Positions 34,972 through 43,968 of a stretch of DNA of 64,000 nucleotides are shown piece after piece (position 1 is the first letter of the stretch; each line of letters starts with the position of its first letter). This stretch comes from Saccharopolyspora gloriosae (lineage in GTDB: Bacteria > Actinomycetota > Actinomycetes > Mycobacteriales > Pseudonocardiaceae). The translations under genes and the position numbers were made by a program. The stretch covers positions 1,365,501-1,429,500 of the forward strand of contig NZ_JACHIV010000001.1 of assembly GCF_014203325.1 (NCBI RefSeq). The letters run 5' to 3'. The notes under the pieces are model-generated. The model was not told the DNA's origin. It made no database searches and saw only the letters and a program-made list of their open reading frames with translations.

Positions 34972-36600
34972 TCAGCTCTTGGTCGAACCCCTGGGCGCCG
35001 GGCCGATCCCGTCGAACTCGGCGGGGTCGGCCGCGCCGCGGCGGAGGCGGTTCAGGCCCAGCGGGTCGAACCGCACCAGCGACAACCCGGCGAGCACCGC
35101 GGCTCCGATGCCCACGGCCACGAACGGCCAGTTGTACATCGCCTGCTCCCCGTCCGGGTAGTAGGCGAGCACCAGCGCCACCGAGGACCCCACCACGTAG
35201 GACAGCGCGCGCGGCGTCCACCGCAGCGCGCAGCCCAGCGCCAAGCCCCACGTCAGGTACCAGGGCAGCACCACGGGGGACAGCAGTGCGGCGGCCAGCA
35301 GGGCGATCGCGGCGCGGCGCACGGCGGTCGTCCCGCCGTCCTGGGCCTGCCACCACTGCCAGATCAGCACCCCGGCCAAGGCCAGCGAGCCGAGCGCGCG
35401 GCCCACGTCGACGAACGGACCGCGATCCACCTCGACGAACAGCGACACGAGGCTGTGCACGGCCTGTCCCACGCCGGTCGGGGCGGACAGGTAGTTCACG
35501 ATCATGCCGGGCGCCGACAGCGCGGGCAGCCAGCCGAAGCCGACCTTGGCCAGCGCCATGGTCGCCGCGAACACCGGGACGAAGATCGCCACCGAGGCGG
35601 CGCCCGCGCGCAGCAGGCGCTCCCAGCGGCCGCCCGGCAGCCGCGCCGCCCAGATCCACACCAGGAACGGCAACGCCACTCCGGCGGTCGCCTTGATGGT
35701 CATCGCGAGCGTCACCAGCGCGATGCCGCCCGCGTGCTTGCCGCGCAGCATCAGCAGGGTGCCGAGCGCCAGCAGCCCGATCATGAGCATGTCGTTGTGC
35801 GGACCGCCGACGAGGTGCACGACCGTCATGGGGCTGGCCGCGACGAGCCACAGCGCCACCGGCAACCGGCCCCCGAGTTCCCGCACCAGGCCGGGCAATG
35901 CGAAGATCAACATGACCAGACCGCAGAGCAGCACCAGGCGCATCACGATGACACTGGAGATCATGCCGTCGCCGGCGATCAGGATGACGCCCTTGGCGAT
36001 GCCCATGAACAACGGGCCGTACGGCGCGGGTGTCGTCTGCCACGTCGGGTGCACGTTGTCCGGGATCGGACCGGTCAGCGTCGAGGGGCCGACGGAGTAG
36101 GGGTCGATCCCGTGCAGCGCGAGCAGCCCCTGGCCCAGGTAGCTGTAGACGTCCCTGGTGAACAGCGGTGGAGTGATCAGCATCGGCAGGATCCACGCGG
36201 CGGTGGCCGCGAGCACGCCGCGCGCGTCCACCAGCTGCGCCAGGACACCGCGGCCCAGCCGCACCCACGCCCAGACCAGCACGCCGAAACCGGTGTAGAG
36301 CACGGCCAGCGCGAGGTCGCGACCGTGGCCGTAGCGCATCGCCGAGAGCGGACCGGAGCCGAGGATCGGATCGTGCACCAGGACTCCGGCGCCTCCGAAC
36401 GAGCCGGCCAGCAGCAGCAGCGAACCGATCGTCCCCAGTGCGATGGTCCGCAGCGGTAATCGGCGGCGGTGCGGAGTGCTCTGATCGCGTCCTGCGGAGT
36501 CAGGATTCGGGATGGCGGCATCGGCACCGCGTCGGGCCCGATGGGCCTCGGCCGGGGCGTCCGGTCGGCTGGGTGGACTCGGGGGCATCGTGCGCACCAT
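34972..36600 (-). CDS. mptA: alpha-(1->6)-mannopyranosyltransferase, MptA-like (GT-C fold)
   Basis: The 542-residue protein has a basic cytoplasmic N-terminus (about 50 residues) and roughly 12-13 membrane helices. The early loop has FTRDVYSYLGQG with the acidic residue expected of polyprenol-phosphomannose-dependent GT-C enzymes, followed by PAPYGPLF. MptA/MptB enzymes extend the alpha-1,6-mannan core of lipomannan on the outer face. The Pkn-type kinase gene lies 94 nt upstream on the same strand, as at the Rv2174-Rv2176 locus. Confidence 0.82.
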   Translation of the reverse strand: MVRTMPPSPPSRPDAPAEAHRARRGADAAIPNPDSAGRDQSTPHRRRLPLRTIALGTIGSLLLLAGSFGGAGVLVHDPILGSGPLSAMRYGHGRDLALAVLYTGFGVLVWAWVRLGRGVLAQLVDARGVLAATAAWILPMLITPPLFTRDVYSYLGQGLLALHGIDPYSVGPSTLTGPIPDNVHPTWQTTPAPYGPLFMGIAKGVILIAGDGMISSVIVMRLVLLCGLVMLIFALPGLVRELGGRLPVALWLVAASPMTVVHLVGGPHNDMLMIGLLALGTLLMLRGKHAGGIALVTLAMTIKATAGVALPFLVWIWAARLPGGRWERLLRAGAASVAIFVPVFAATMALAKVGFGWLPALSAPGMIVNYLSAPTGVGQAVHSLVSLFVEVDRGPFVDVGRALGSLALAGVLIWQWWQAQDGGTTAVRRAAIALLAAALLSPVVLPWYLTWGLALGCALRWTPRALSYVVGSSVALVLAYYPDGEQAMYNWPFVAVGIGAAVLAGLSLVRFDPLGLNRLRRGAADPAEFDGIGPAPRGSTKS

Positions 36601-36635
36601 GTTTCCACACGGCGATCAGCCACCGGTCGAGACCA

Positions 36636-36668
36636 CTCCCGGTTGACCACTTCGTGATCAACCGGGAG
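36636..36668 (-). terminator. hairpin between the kinase and mannosyltransferase genes
   Basis: A 15-bp stem with one mismatch and a TTC loop (36636-36650 with 36654-36668) lies 27 nt past the kinase stop on the minus strand. It may end or attenuate transcription from the kinase into mptA. Confidence 0.6.
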
Positions 36669-36694
36669 CCGGTTAACGTGTGATCAACTTCCGG

Positions 36695-38707
36695 TCACAG
36701 TGCCGTGACGCCCACCGTCGAGCCCGGTTCGACCTTGCTGCCCGGCAGCGGCAGCTGACCGATGATCATGGCGTCCGGCCGCTGGAAGAACGAGTGCACC
36801 TCGAGCCCCAAGCCCAGCGCCGCGAGCTCCTGCTGGGCTTGGTCGGTGCCCTTGCCGTTGAGGTCCGGCACCGTCACGGCGTTCGACAGCACCACGCCCA
36901 CCCGGGGCTTGCCGGACAGCTCCACCACCGTGTTCGCCGCCGGATCGGTGGTGATCACGTGATCGGCCTCGACGTTCGAGTCGAACTGCCGCCCCGACTC
37001 GTACGGCTCGAACCCGGCGGCGCTGAGCGCGGCGAACGCCTCGTCCTTGCTCGCCCCCGTCACGTCCGGCACCGGCACCGGCGGCGGCCCCTTGCTCACG
37101 ATCAGGCGCACCTGCGAGCTGATCGCCAGTTCGGTGCCCGGCCCCGGATCGACGCTGATCACCGCGCCCTCGGGGATGGAGGAGTCGTACTGGTCGGCGG
37201 AGGTGTCGCGTTCGGGTTGCAGCGACGCGGCGCGCAGCGCCTGCTGCGCGTCGTCGACGCTGGTGCCCGCCGCGATGTCGGGGACCTTCGGCCTGCCCGA
37301 GGACACCACGAGCTCCACCGACTGCCCGCTGAGGATCCGCGAGCCCTGCTTCGGCGAGGAGCTGATCACGGTGCCTGCGGGCACGTCGTCGTCGAGCTGC
37401 CGGGTGATCTCCGGGGTGAGGTCCGCGCCGCGCAGCACCTGCGAGGCCACTTCCTCGGTCTCCCCGGTCACCCGCGGCACCTGGATGTAGCGACCGCTGC
37501 CCATCCACCAGGCGGTCCCGCCGAGCAGGCCCGCGATCACCAGGATCGCCAGCGTCCACAGGGCGAACCGGCGGCCGCCGCGCTTGCGCTCCTGCTCGTG
37601 CAGCTCGGCGGGCGACGGGCGGACCGCCGCGATCTCGTGCGTGGTCTCCTCGTCGGCCGCCGGGCGCGGCATCGCGCGGGTGCCCTGCGGGCCGCCGTGG
37701 TCGTAGGGGGCGGTCGCCTCCGGCACGGAGGCCTCGGTGATGGGGGCGATCCGCTCGGTCGGCGGCCCGCCCGCGTCCGTGGAGACCATCTCCGTGCGCT
37801 GCTCCGAGACGGGCACCGGAACCGGCACCGGGCGCAGGCCCAGCTCGGTGCTGATGCGCTCCAGCTCGTGCAGGAAGGCCGCGGCGTCGGCCGGGCGGCC
37901 CGCCGGGTCGCGCCGCGTCGCGCGCAGCACCAGGTCGTCGATCGCGGGCGGCAGCTCCGGGGTGACCTCGCTCGGCGGCGGAACGTCGGCGTTCACGTGC
38001 TGGTAGGCCACCGACAGCGCGGTGTCCCCGCCGAACGGCGGGCGTCCCGTCAGCAGCTCGTAGAGCACGACCCCGGCGGAGTAGACGTCGGTGCGCGCGT
38101 CGGCGTCACCGGTGGTCACCTGCTCCGGGGACAGGTAGGCGACGGTGCCGAGGATGACGTTGCCGGTGGTGCTGCCCGCCGTCGCGGTCGCGCGCACCAG
38201 CCCGAAGTCGGCGACCTGCACCGAGCCGTCCAGTCCGACCAGCACGTTCTCCGGTTTGATGTCCCGGTGCACCATGCCCGCGTGGTGCGCGGCGGCCAGC
38301 GCGGACAGCATCGGGCGCAGCACGCTCACCGCCATGGGCAGCGACAGCACGCCCTGTTCCAGCAGCACTTCCCGCAGCGTGCAGCCCTCCACGAGCTGCA
38401 TCACCAGGTACACGTGGTCCCCGTCGATCTCCCGGTCCACGCCCTGGTCGTACACGGCGACCACCGCGGGGTGGTGCAGCCGGGCGGCGGAGCGGGCCTC
38501 CAGCTCGAAGCGCTCCACGAACGACGGGTTCGCCGAGTAGTGCGAATCCATCACCTTCAGCGCGACCGGCCGGTCCAGCCGGGTGTCCAGTCCGCGGTAG
38601 ACGACGGACATGCCGCCGCGCGCGATCACCGAATCCACCCGGTACCGGCGCTCCAGCATGGCCCCGACGAGCTCCGTACCGCGTCCGGGTCGTGTTTCAG
38701 GGGTCAT
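36695..38707 (-). CDS. pknL: Ser/Thr protein kinase with four PASTA repeats
   Basis: The 670-residue receptor kinase has an N-terminal kinase domain (ARGGMSVVYRG near 24, HRDIKPENVLVG near 145, DFGLVR near 167 and a Thr-containing activation loop), an acidic linker, one membrane helix near residue 380-402 and four extracellular PASTA repeats ending in VGVTAL. PASTA domains sense peptidoglycan fragments or lipid II. The locus matches pknL, although the M. tuberculosis PknL, as I recall it, lacks PASTA repeats. Divergent from the Rv2175c-like gene. Confidence 0.9.
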   Translation of the reverse strand: MTPETRPGRGTELVGAMLERRYRVDSVIARGGMSVVYRGLDTRLDRPVALKVMDSHYSANPSFVERFELEARSAARLHHPAVVAVYDQGVDREIDGDHVYLVMQLVEGCTLREVLLEQGVLSLPMAVSVLRPMLSALAAAHHAGMVHRDIKPENVLVGLDGSVQVADFGLVRATATAGSTTGNVILGTVAYLSPEQVTTGDADARTDVYSAGVVLYELLTGRPPFGGDTALSVAYQHVNADVPPPSEVTPELPPAIDDLVLRATRRDPAGRPADAAAFLHELERISTELGLRPVPVPVPVSEQRTEMVSTDAGGPPTERIAPITEASVPEATAPYDHGGPQGTRAMPRPAADEETTHEIAAVRPSPAELHEQERKRGGRRFALWTLAILVIAGLLGGTAWWMGSGRYIQVPRVTGETEEVASQVLRGADLTPEITRQLDDDVPAGTVISSSPKQGSRILSGQSVELVVSSGRPKVPDIAAGTSVDDAQQALRAASLQPERDTSADQYDSSIPEGAVISVDPGPGTELAISSQVRLIVSKGPPPVPVPDVTGASKDEAFAALSAAGFEPYESGRQFDSNVEADHVITTDPAANTVVELSGKPRVGVVLSNAVTVPDLNGKGTDQAQQELAALGLGLEVHSFFQRPDAMIIGQLPLPGSKVEPGSTVGVTAL

Positions 38708-38891
38708 GGTGTGTGTCCGCCAACCGCAGGGATGTCCGCTTGCCTGCGACGATTGTTCCAGGAGTCACCGACCGTACCTCCGCCCGGTGCGCACCGGGAC
38801 GTCGTCCGGTGGCGGAGCGCGTTCGGCGGGTGCCGCGCGGTATCGATGATGACCCTTCCGGGGCACGCTCCCGGCGCGGGGTTGTGGCATC

Positions 38892-39266
38892 GTGTCCCAG
38901 GTGAGTGCTATCCCCGCTGCCCCGGATGTGCTTGCTCCTGATGTGGAGATGACACCGCTGCCCGACGTCGCCGAGCGTCTGGGACTGGTGGTCACCCGGG
39001 TGCACCAAATGATCCGTGACGGACACCTGCTCGCCATGCGCCGGGACGGCATCCTCGTCGTGCCCGCCGCGTTCCTCGGCGAGACCGCGGTCGTGAAGGG
39101 GCTGGGTGGCACGATCACCCTGCTCCGGGACAACGGCTACAACGAGGACGAGATCCTGACCTGGTTGTTCACCGCCGACGACACGCTGCCGGGCACGCCG
39201 ATCGACGCGTTGCGCGGCGACCGCGGACGTGAGGTGAAGCGGAGGGCGCAGGCGATGGGCTTCTAG
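38892..39266 (+). CDS. Rv2175c-like helix-turn-helix DNA-binding protein
   Basis: The 124-residue protein has an N-terminal winged-helix region (MTPLPDVAERLGLVVTRVHQMIRDGHLLAMRRDG) and a helical C-terminus ending KRRAQAMGF. It matches Rv2175c, a DNA-binding substrate of PknL, and is divergently placed from the kinase here as there. Phosphorylation of its N-terminal Thr region abolishes DNA binding in the mycobacterial protein; a Thr precedes PLPD here. The GTG start at 38892 is used. Confidence 0.88.
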   Translation: MSQVSAIPAAPDVLAPDVEMTPLPDVAERLGLVVTRVHQMIRDGHLLAMRRDGILVVPAAFLGETAVVKGLGGTITLLRDNGYNEDEILTWLFTADDTLPGTPIDALRGDRGREVKRRAQAMGF

Positions 39267-39356
39267 ACCGCGGTCGCGCGGAGGTCGTTTCCCCGCGCCG
39301 CCTCCGGGCCTCGGCTGACCCGGAGAGATGAACAACAGCCGACATCCGTTCCACCC

Positions 39357-39390
39357 CGGTGCCGGGCCGCTTCGCAGCGGCCCGGCACCG
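39357..39390 (+). terminator. terminator after the Rv2175c-like gene
   Basis: A perfect 15-bp stem with a 4-nt loop (39357-39371 with 39376-39390) is followed by TTGTTCT. The rest of 39267-39617 carries no supported gene. Confidence 0.85.
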
Positions 39391-39617
39391 TTGTTCTCGC
39401 AGGGCAGTGCGCGGCCGGCGGGTCGAGGGCGGGAACGGGATCGCGGCGCGGCACCCGGCGATGTGGGCGTGCGTTCACCGAATGGGTACCGTGATTGAAA
39501 CGTGATGACACGTTCAGATGTTCTCATGGTGGGCGAACTCGGATCCGCATCGTCGCGCCCGCTCCTGCGTTACGCGTGGCGATGGGGCGCGGCCGGAAAA
39601 GGAAGGACTGGGAATCG

Positions 39618-40229
39618 GTGCGCCCATTCGCCACGGTCTGGAGTGCTTTGGTCCCGGCGGCGACCTCGTACCTGTTGTTGACCGTTGCCGCCGCAGTGTT
39701 CGCCGTGATAGTGCGCAGTCGCAGGTTCACCGTCGTTCCCGCGTTGTTCGTGTCCGTCGTCGACGCCGTTCTGCTCTATTCGTTGTTCCTGGTGGGATAC
39801 CTGGTCGCCGCGCCGCAACCGGCGATGTCCGGTGTCGCGGTGCGGCTGGTGCCGGGCGCCGACCTGGGCGTGGCGTTGCAGGCCGCGCCCGGTGATCTGC
39901 TGCCGTGGCTGCAGCTGGCCGGCAACCTGCTGCTGCTCGCGCCGTTCGGGGCGCTGGTGCCGGTGCGCGTGTCCTGGTTCGGCGGCTGGGCCCGCATTTC
40001 GCTGGGTGCGCTGGCGGTGACCTGCGGCATCGAGTTCTTGCAGTACACCGTGCTCACCGGCCGGGTAGTCTCGGCCGACGACGTGCTGCTCAACGCCACC
40101 GGTGCGGTGCTCGGCGCGTTGGTGACCAGGCCGTGGTGGGGCCGGTTGCCGCAGGCGCTCACCGCGGCCCGGCCGAGCGCTCCGCCGCGGCACGCGTTGC
40201 GTCCGCAGTACGCGCGCTCGGGGATCTGA
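39618..40229 (+). CDS. VanZ-family membrane protein
   Basis: The 203-residue product has about five membrane helices. The VanZ-like core is LAGNLLLLAPFGALVP and the later GIEFLQY...SADDVLLNATGAVLGALV segment. VanZ proteins in enterococci confer low-level teicoplanin resistance, but in actinomycetes their role is unknown. The GTG at 39618 is preferred since the first helix begins just after; an ATG at 39582 and others upstream remain possible. Confidence 0.8.
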   Translation: MRPFATVWSALVPAATSYLLLTVAAAVFAVIVRSRRFTVVPALFVSVVDAVLLYSLFLVGYLVAAPQPAMSGVAVRLVPGADLGVALQAAPGDLLPWLQLAGNLLLLAPFGALVPVRVSWFGGWARISLGALAVTCGIEFLQYTVLTGRVVSADDVLLNATGAVLGALVTRPWWGRLPQALTAARPSAPPRHALRPQYARSGI

Positions 40230-40261
40230 CCGGCCGACGGCGGGCTGTTCCGCCGCGACGA

Positions 40262-40297
40262 ATTCAAGGCGAGGGCCGGACGGTCCTCGCCTTGAAT
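40262..40297. terminator. bidirectional terminator between VanZ and CrtI-like genes
   Basis: A 16-bp stem with one G-T pair (40262-40277 with 40282-40297) and a 4-nt loop lies between convergent genes. The remaining 40298-40466 is less GC-rich (AATTTTTCC, AATAATCAT), with no gene seen. Confidence 0.85.
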
Positions 40298-40466
40298 GTC
40301 GGGTGCCGCCTGCTTCGCCGGATTTCCCGAATTTTTCCGCTGGTGAACCCTTTGTGATCGCGCGGTGGCTGGCGGTGCGCCGACATTCGAGTCGTGCCGA
40401 AAAGACGACCGTTTCCGGCGATTTCGGGGAGTTCCAGGTTCCGGACGTGTTATGCGAGCGGAATAA

Positions 40467-41927
40467 TCATCCCGTGATGCGCCGGGCCGCGAGTTTCCCG
40501 GAGATCAGCACCGGGGGAACTCCCACTCCCGGAGTGGTGCCCGAACCTGCCAGCACCACGTTCTCCGGGCTGCGCAGCAGGTTGCGCGGCCGGAACGGGC
40601 CGGTCTGGGCGAAGGTGTGCGCGGCGGAGAACGGCGTGCCCGCGGCGTGCCCCTGCGCGGCCCACTCGACGGGCGTGACCGTGCGCTGCACATCCACCGA
40701 CGCGGCGAAGCCGTCGAAGCCGCGCGCCTCCAGCGTCGCGAACAGCTCGTCCCGGTAGGCCGGGCCGACCCGGTCCCAGTCGAAGTCCGCGGTGCGCAGG
40801 TTCGGGCACGGCGCCAGCACGTAGTGCAGCTCCCTGCCGTCCGGAGCCAGCGCCGGATCGCTCGCCGTCGGGCGGGTGACCAGCAGCGACGGGTCGCTCA
40901 TCAACCGGCCGCGCCGGATGATCTCGGTGAAGGTGCTCTCCCAGGCCGCGCCGAACGAGATCGTGTGGTGCGCGGTGCCCGGCCAGCTGCGAGTGGTGCC
41001 CGCGTGCACCACCACCGCCGACGGCGACCAGCGCAGCCGCCGGGCCCGCCCGCCGAGCAGCCGGTGCACCACCGGCAGGTCCGGCGTGAGCACCACCGCG
41101 TCCGCCTCGATCCGATCACCGCCCGCGTGCACGGCCGTGACCCGCCCGCCGCGCTGCTCCAGGCGGTCGACCTCGGCGCCGTAGCGGAACCGCACCCCGG
41201 CTGCCGCCGCGGCGTCGGCCATCGCGGTCGGCAGCGCGTGCATGCCCCCGCGCGGGAACCACACGCCGCCGACGGTGTCCATGTACGAGATCACCGCGTA
41301 CAGCGCCAGCGCCCGCCGCGGATCCAGCCCCGCGTAGAGGGCCTGGAAGGAGAACACCCGGCGCAGCCGCTCGTCCCGCAGGAACCGCCCGATCGCGGGG
41401 CCGAGCCGCCCGAAGCCGCCCAGCGCGGCCAGCCTGCCCAGCTCGGGCGTGACCAGGTTCAGCGGCGAGTCGAAGTTGGCGTCGATGAACCGGCCCATCT
41501 CGGCCCGGTGCACCTCGGTGAGCCAGCGCCGCAGCCGCCGGTACCCGGCCGCCTCCTCGGCGCCGGCGAACCGGCGGACCTCCTGCTCCATCGCGTCGGC
41601 GTCGGTGTGCACGTCCAACGCCGAGCCGTCCGCGAAGTGCGCCCGGTAGGCCGGGTGCAGCGGGATCAGGTCGAGCCGTTCCGCGAGCGAGTCGCCGACC
41701 GCGGACAGCGCCTCGTCGACCAGGTCGGGCATGGTCAGCACGGTGGGACCGGTGTCCACGCGGTAGCCGTCGAGCTCCAGCAGCCCGGCCCGGCCACCCG
41801 GCAGCGCGTCGCGTTCGACGACGGTGACCTCGCGCCCGGCACCGGCGAGGTGCAGCGCGCAGGAGAGACCGGCCAGGCCCGCGCCGACCACCACGACGTG
41901 GCCGGTGCGGCCCGGCACCCGGCGCAT
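40467..41927 (-). CDS. crtI: CrtI-type phytoene desaturase / carotenoid oxidoreductase
   Basis: The 486-residue flavoprotein has an N-terminal FAD fold (VVVGAGLAGLSCALHLAGAGREV, GGRAG) and the C-terminal CrtI-type dinucleotide region near LAGSGTTPGVGVPPVLISGKLAARRI. The family desaturates phytoene or modifies related carotenoids. Its start overlaps the stop of the prenyl synthase gene upstream, so the two are coupled. No phytoene synthase (crtB) is in the window, so the true substrate is uncertain. Confidence 0.85.
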   Translation of the reverse strand: MRRVPGRTGHVVVVGAGLAGLSCALHLAGAGREVTVVERDALPGGRAGLLELDGYRVDTGPTVLTMPDLVDEALSAVGDSLAERLDLIPLHPAYRAHFADGSALDVHTDADAMEQEVRRFAGAEEAAGYRRLRRWLTEVHRAEMGRFIDANFDSPLNLVTPELGRLAALGGFGRLGPAIGRFLRDERLRRVFSFQALYAGLDPRRALALYAVISYMDTVGGVWFPRGGMHALPTAMADAAAAAGVRFRYGAEVDRLEQRGGRVTAVHAGGDRIEADAVVLTPDLPVVHRLLGGRARRLRWSPSAVVVHAGTTRSWPGTAHHTISFGAAWESTFTEIIRRGRLMSDPSLLVTRPTASDPALAPDGRELHYVLAPCPNLRTADFDWDRVGPAYRDELFATLEARGFDGFAASVDVQRTVTPVEWAAQGHAAGTPFSAAHTFAQTGPFRPRNLLRSPENVVLAGSGTTPGVGVPPVLISGKLAARRITG

Positions 41928-43099
41928 CAGCGGGTCCGGTCGGTGACGGCCACCGCGAGCTCCCCGAGCCTGGTCGCCGCCGGTTCGGCGAAGCCTGCCG
42001 CTTCCAGCGTCCGGTGCGCGCCGCGGGTGAGCTCGGCGATCCGCTCCTCCACGGCCTGCTGCGCGCCGAGCCGCACCAGCTGCGCACGGGCCGATTCGAT
42101 CCGCTCGGCGGAGACGTCGGGGTCGCCGAGCACCGCGCGCAGCTCCGCCACGGCGTGGTCGTCGCCCTGCGCGCGGGCCGCCCGGACCGCTTCCGCGATG
42201 AGCAGCGTGCGCTTGCCCTCCCGCAGGTCGTCCCCGGCGGGCTTGCCGGTGACCGCCGGGTCGCCGAACACGCCCAGCAGGTCGTCGCGCAGCTGGAACG
42301 CCACCCCGATGTCGTGGCCGAAGCTCTCCAGCGCGGCCAGCGTCCGCTGGTCGGCTCCCGCGATCTCCGCGCCGAGCTGCAGCGGGCGCGCGATCGTGTA
42401 GGAGGCGGACTTGAGCTCCGCGACCCGCAGCGCCGCCTCCGGCGTCTCGTCACCGCGGACCTGGCTGAACACGTCGAGGTACTGCCCGGCGAGCATCTCG
42501 GTGCGCATCGCCCGCCACGGCCGCAGCCCGCGGCCCAGCGCGGCCGGTTCAAGGCCGGCGGTGTGCAGCATGTCGTCGGCCCAGGCCAGCGCCAGGTCGC
42601 CGAGCAGCACGGCCGCGCTCATGCCGAACTGCGCGGCACCCCCGGCCCAGCGCTCCTCGTAGTGGGTCCGGGCGAACTTGCGGTGCACCGTCGGGTGGCC
42701 GCGGCGGGTGTCGGACTCGTCGATCAGGTCGTCGTGCACCAGCGCGCAGGCCTGGATGAGTTCCAGCGAACTCGCCGCCCGCAGCATCGCCTCGGCGGCG
42801 GGGCCCGTCGCGTCACCGCCCGCCGCGCGCCACCCCCACCACGCGAACGTGGGCCGGATGCGCTTGCCGCCGCCGAGCACGAACCTGCTCAGCTCCTGCA
42901 CGGCCGTGGCGAAACCGCCGTCGAGTTCGGCGCACTCGGCCAGCCGGGATTCCAGGTGTTCGGTGAGGGTGCGCTGCACCTGACCGGGGAGGTCGGATTC
43001 CACGGGGTCCTCGATGGTCGTGTCCTCGTCCCGCGCTCCGCCGGCGCGGACCGGATCCTCGGGGCGGTTCAGCTGCGGTGCGGATTCCTTGATGGGCAC
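41927..43099 (-). CDS. idsA: polyprenyl diphosphate synthase (IdsA/GGPP-synthase type)
   Basis: The 390-residue enzyme condenses isopentenyl with allylic diphosphates. The first aspartate-rich motif is DDLIDESDTRRG near residue 140 and the second DDLLGVFGD near 280, with GGKRIRP upstream. The motif form is that of short-chain (C15-C20) synthases. The GTG at 43099 is chosen as the last sensible start before the conserved region. It lies in the position of Rv2173 (idsA2) and is translationally coupled to crtI, suggesting GGPP supply for carotenoids. Confidence 0.9.
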   Translation of the reverse strand: MPIKESAPQLNRPEDPVRAGGARDEDTTIEDPVESDLPGQVQRTLTEHLESRLAECAELDGGFATAVQELSRFVLGGGKRIRPTFAWWGWRAAGGDATGPAAEAMLRAASSLELIQACALVHDDLIDESDTRRGHPTVHRKFARTHYEERWAGGAAQFGMSAAVLLGDLALAWADDMLHTAGLEPAALGRGLRPWRAMRTEMLAGQYLDVFSQVRGDETPEAALRVAELKSASYTIARPLQLGAEIAGADQRTLAALESFGHDIGVAFQLRDDLLGVFGDPAVTGKPAGDDLREGKRTLLIAEAVRAARAQGDDHAVAELRAVLGDPDVSAERIESARAQLVRLGAQQAVEERIAELTRGAHRTLEAAGFAEPAATRLGELAVAVTDRTR

Positions 43100-43173
43100 G
43101 GCCCTATCCTGCGGGACGCGTCCGGCCCGGTGGTGAACGGGGCGGGCGGCCACTGCGATCAGCCGGTGGGCGA

Positions 43174-43839
43174 TCAGAGCACGCGCTCGTCGGATTCCGC
43201 GCGTTCCCGCTCGTGCGAGCGCTGCGCGAGGAAGGCGACGGCGACCACGACGCACAACGTCAGCCCGGCCAGCAGCATCGTCCACACGAAGCCGACGCCC
43301 ATCCCGGAGCCGGAGTACTGGAACGTGGCGGTCAGCTCGCTGACCTCGCCCGGTTCCGGCGCCCACGTGACGACCCCGGAGCTCTCCTTGCCGTTGGTGG
43401 TGGTCACTTCGCCCGGCGCGGTCAGCTCGATCTGGACGGACGAGTCGGTGTCGGCCAGCGGGGTCAGGTCCAGCATCGTGGTGAACTCCACCAGCGAGCC
43501 CTGCCGCTCCAGGTGCACGTTGTACCGGGAATCGGACGGGCTGAGCGCGTTGCTGAGCCGTTCCAGCTCCTCGAAGTCCAGCTGCTTGAACGTCAGCCGC
43601 GACCCGACCCGGCCTTGCTCGGAGTACGGCGCGACCTGCACCCGGTTCGCGAGGTCCTCCGGCGGGCGCAGGCGGAACGGCACCTGGCCGTCCGGGGTCT
43701 CGGTGGTCAGCAGCAGCTCGCCGGACGCCGTGTCGTCGTCGGCGAGCGTCACCGACGCGTCGGTGTGCAGGCACCCGCTGAGCAGCACGCCGACCAGGGC
43801 CATCAGCAACATCAGGGTGGCCCGCGGGCCGCCGCGCAT
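43174..43839 (-). CDS. lppM: LppM-like lipoprotein with C-terminal membrane helix
   Basis: The 221-residue protein has a lipoprotein signal ending VLLSGC near residue 23, a beta-rich extracellular domain (about 25-175) and a C-terminal membrane helix (VWTMLLAGLTLCVVVAVAFLA) with a basic/acidic cytoplasmic tail. This architecture and the location match Rv2171 (LppM), which affects phagosomal behaviour in M. tuberculosis. The domain may bind a lipid; that is from family knowledge. The ATG at 43839 is used; 74 nt separate it from idsA. Confidence 0.82.
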   Translation of the reverse strand: MRGGPRATLMLLMALVGVLLSGCLHTDASVTLADDDTASGELLLTTETPDGQVPFRLRPPEDLANRVQVAPYSEQGRVGSRLTFKQLDFEELERLSNALSPSDSRYNVHLERQGSLVEFTTMLDLTPLADTDSSVQIELTAPGEVTTTNGKESSGVVTWAPEPGEVSELTATFQYSGSGMGVGFVWTMLLAGLTLCVVVAVAFLAQRSHERERAESDERVL

Positions 43840-43968
43840 CGTTTCGCCTCGCACGCCGGTGATGCTCGCACCGGCCTCGGCTGATCGCCGTGCGCGCGAC
43901 GAGCGCGCGATCACCGGCGAACACTGAAGGTGGCGAAGCCCGTTCCGCAGCGCGATAACCTTCGCCAC

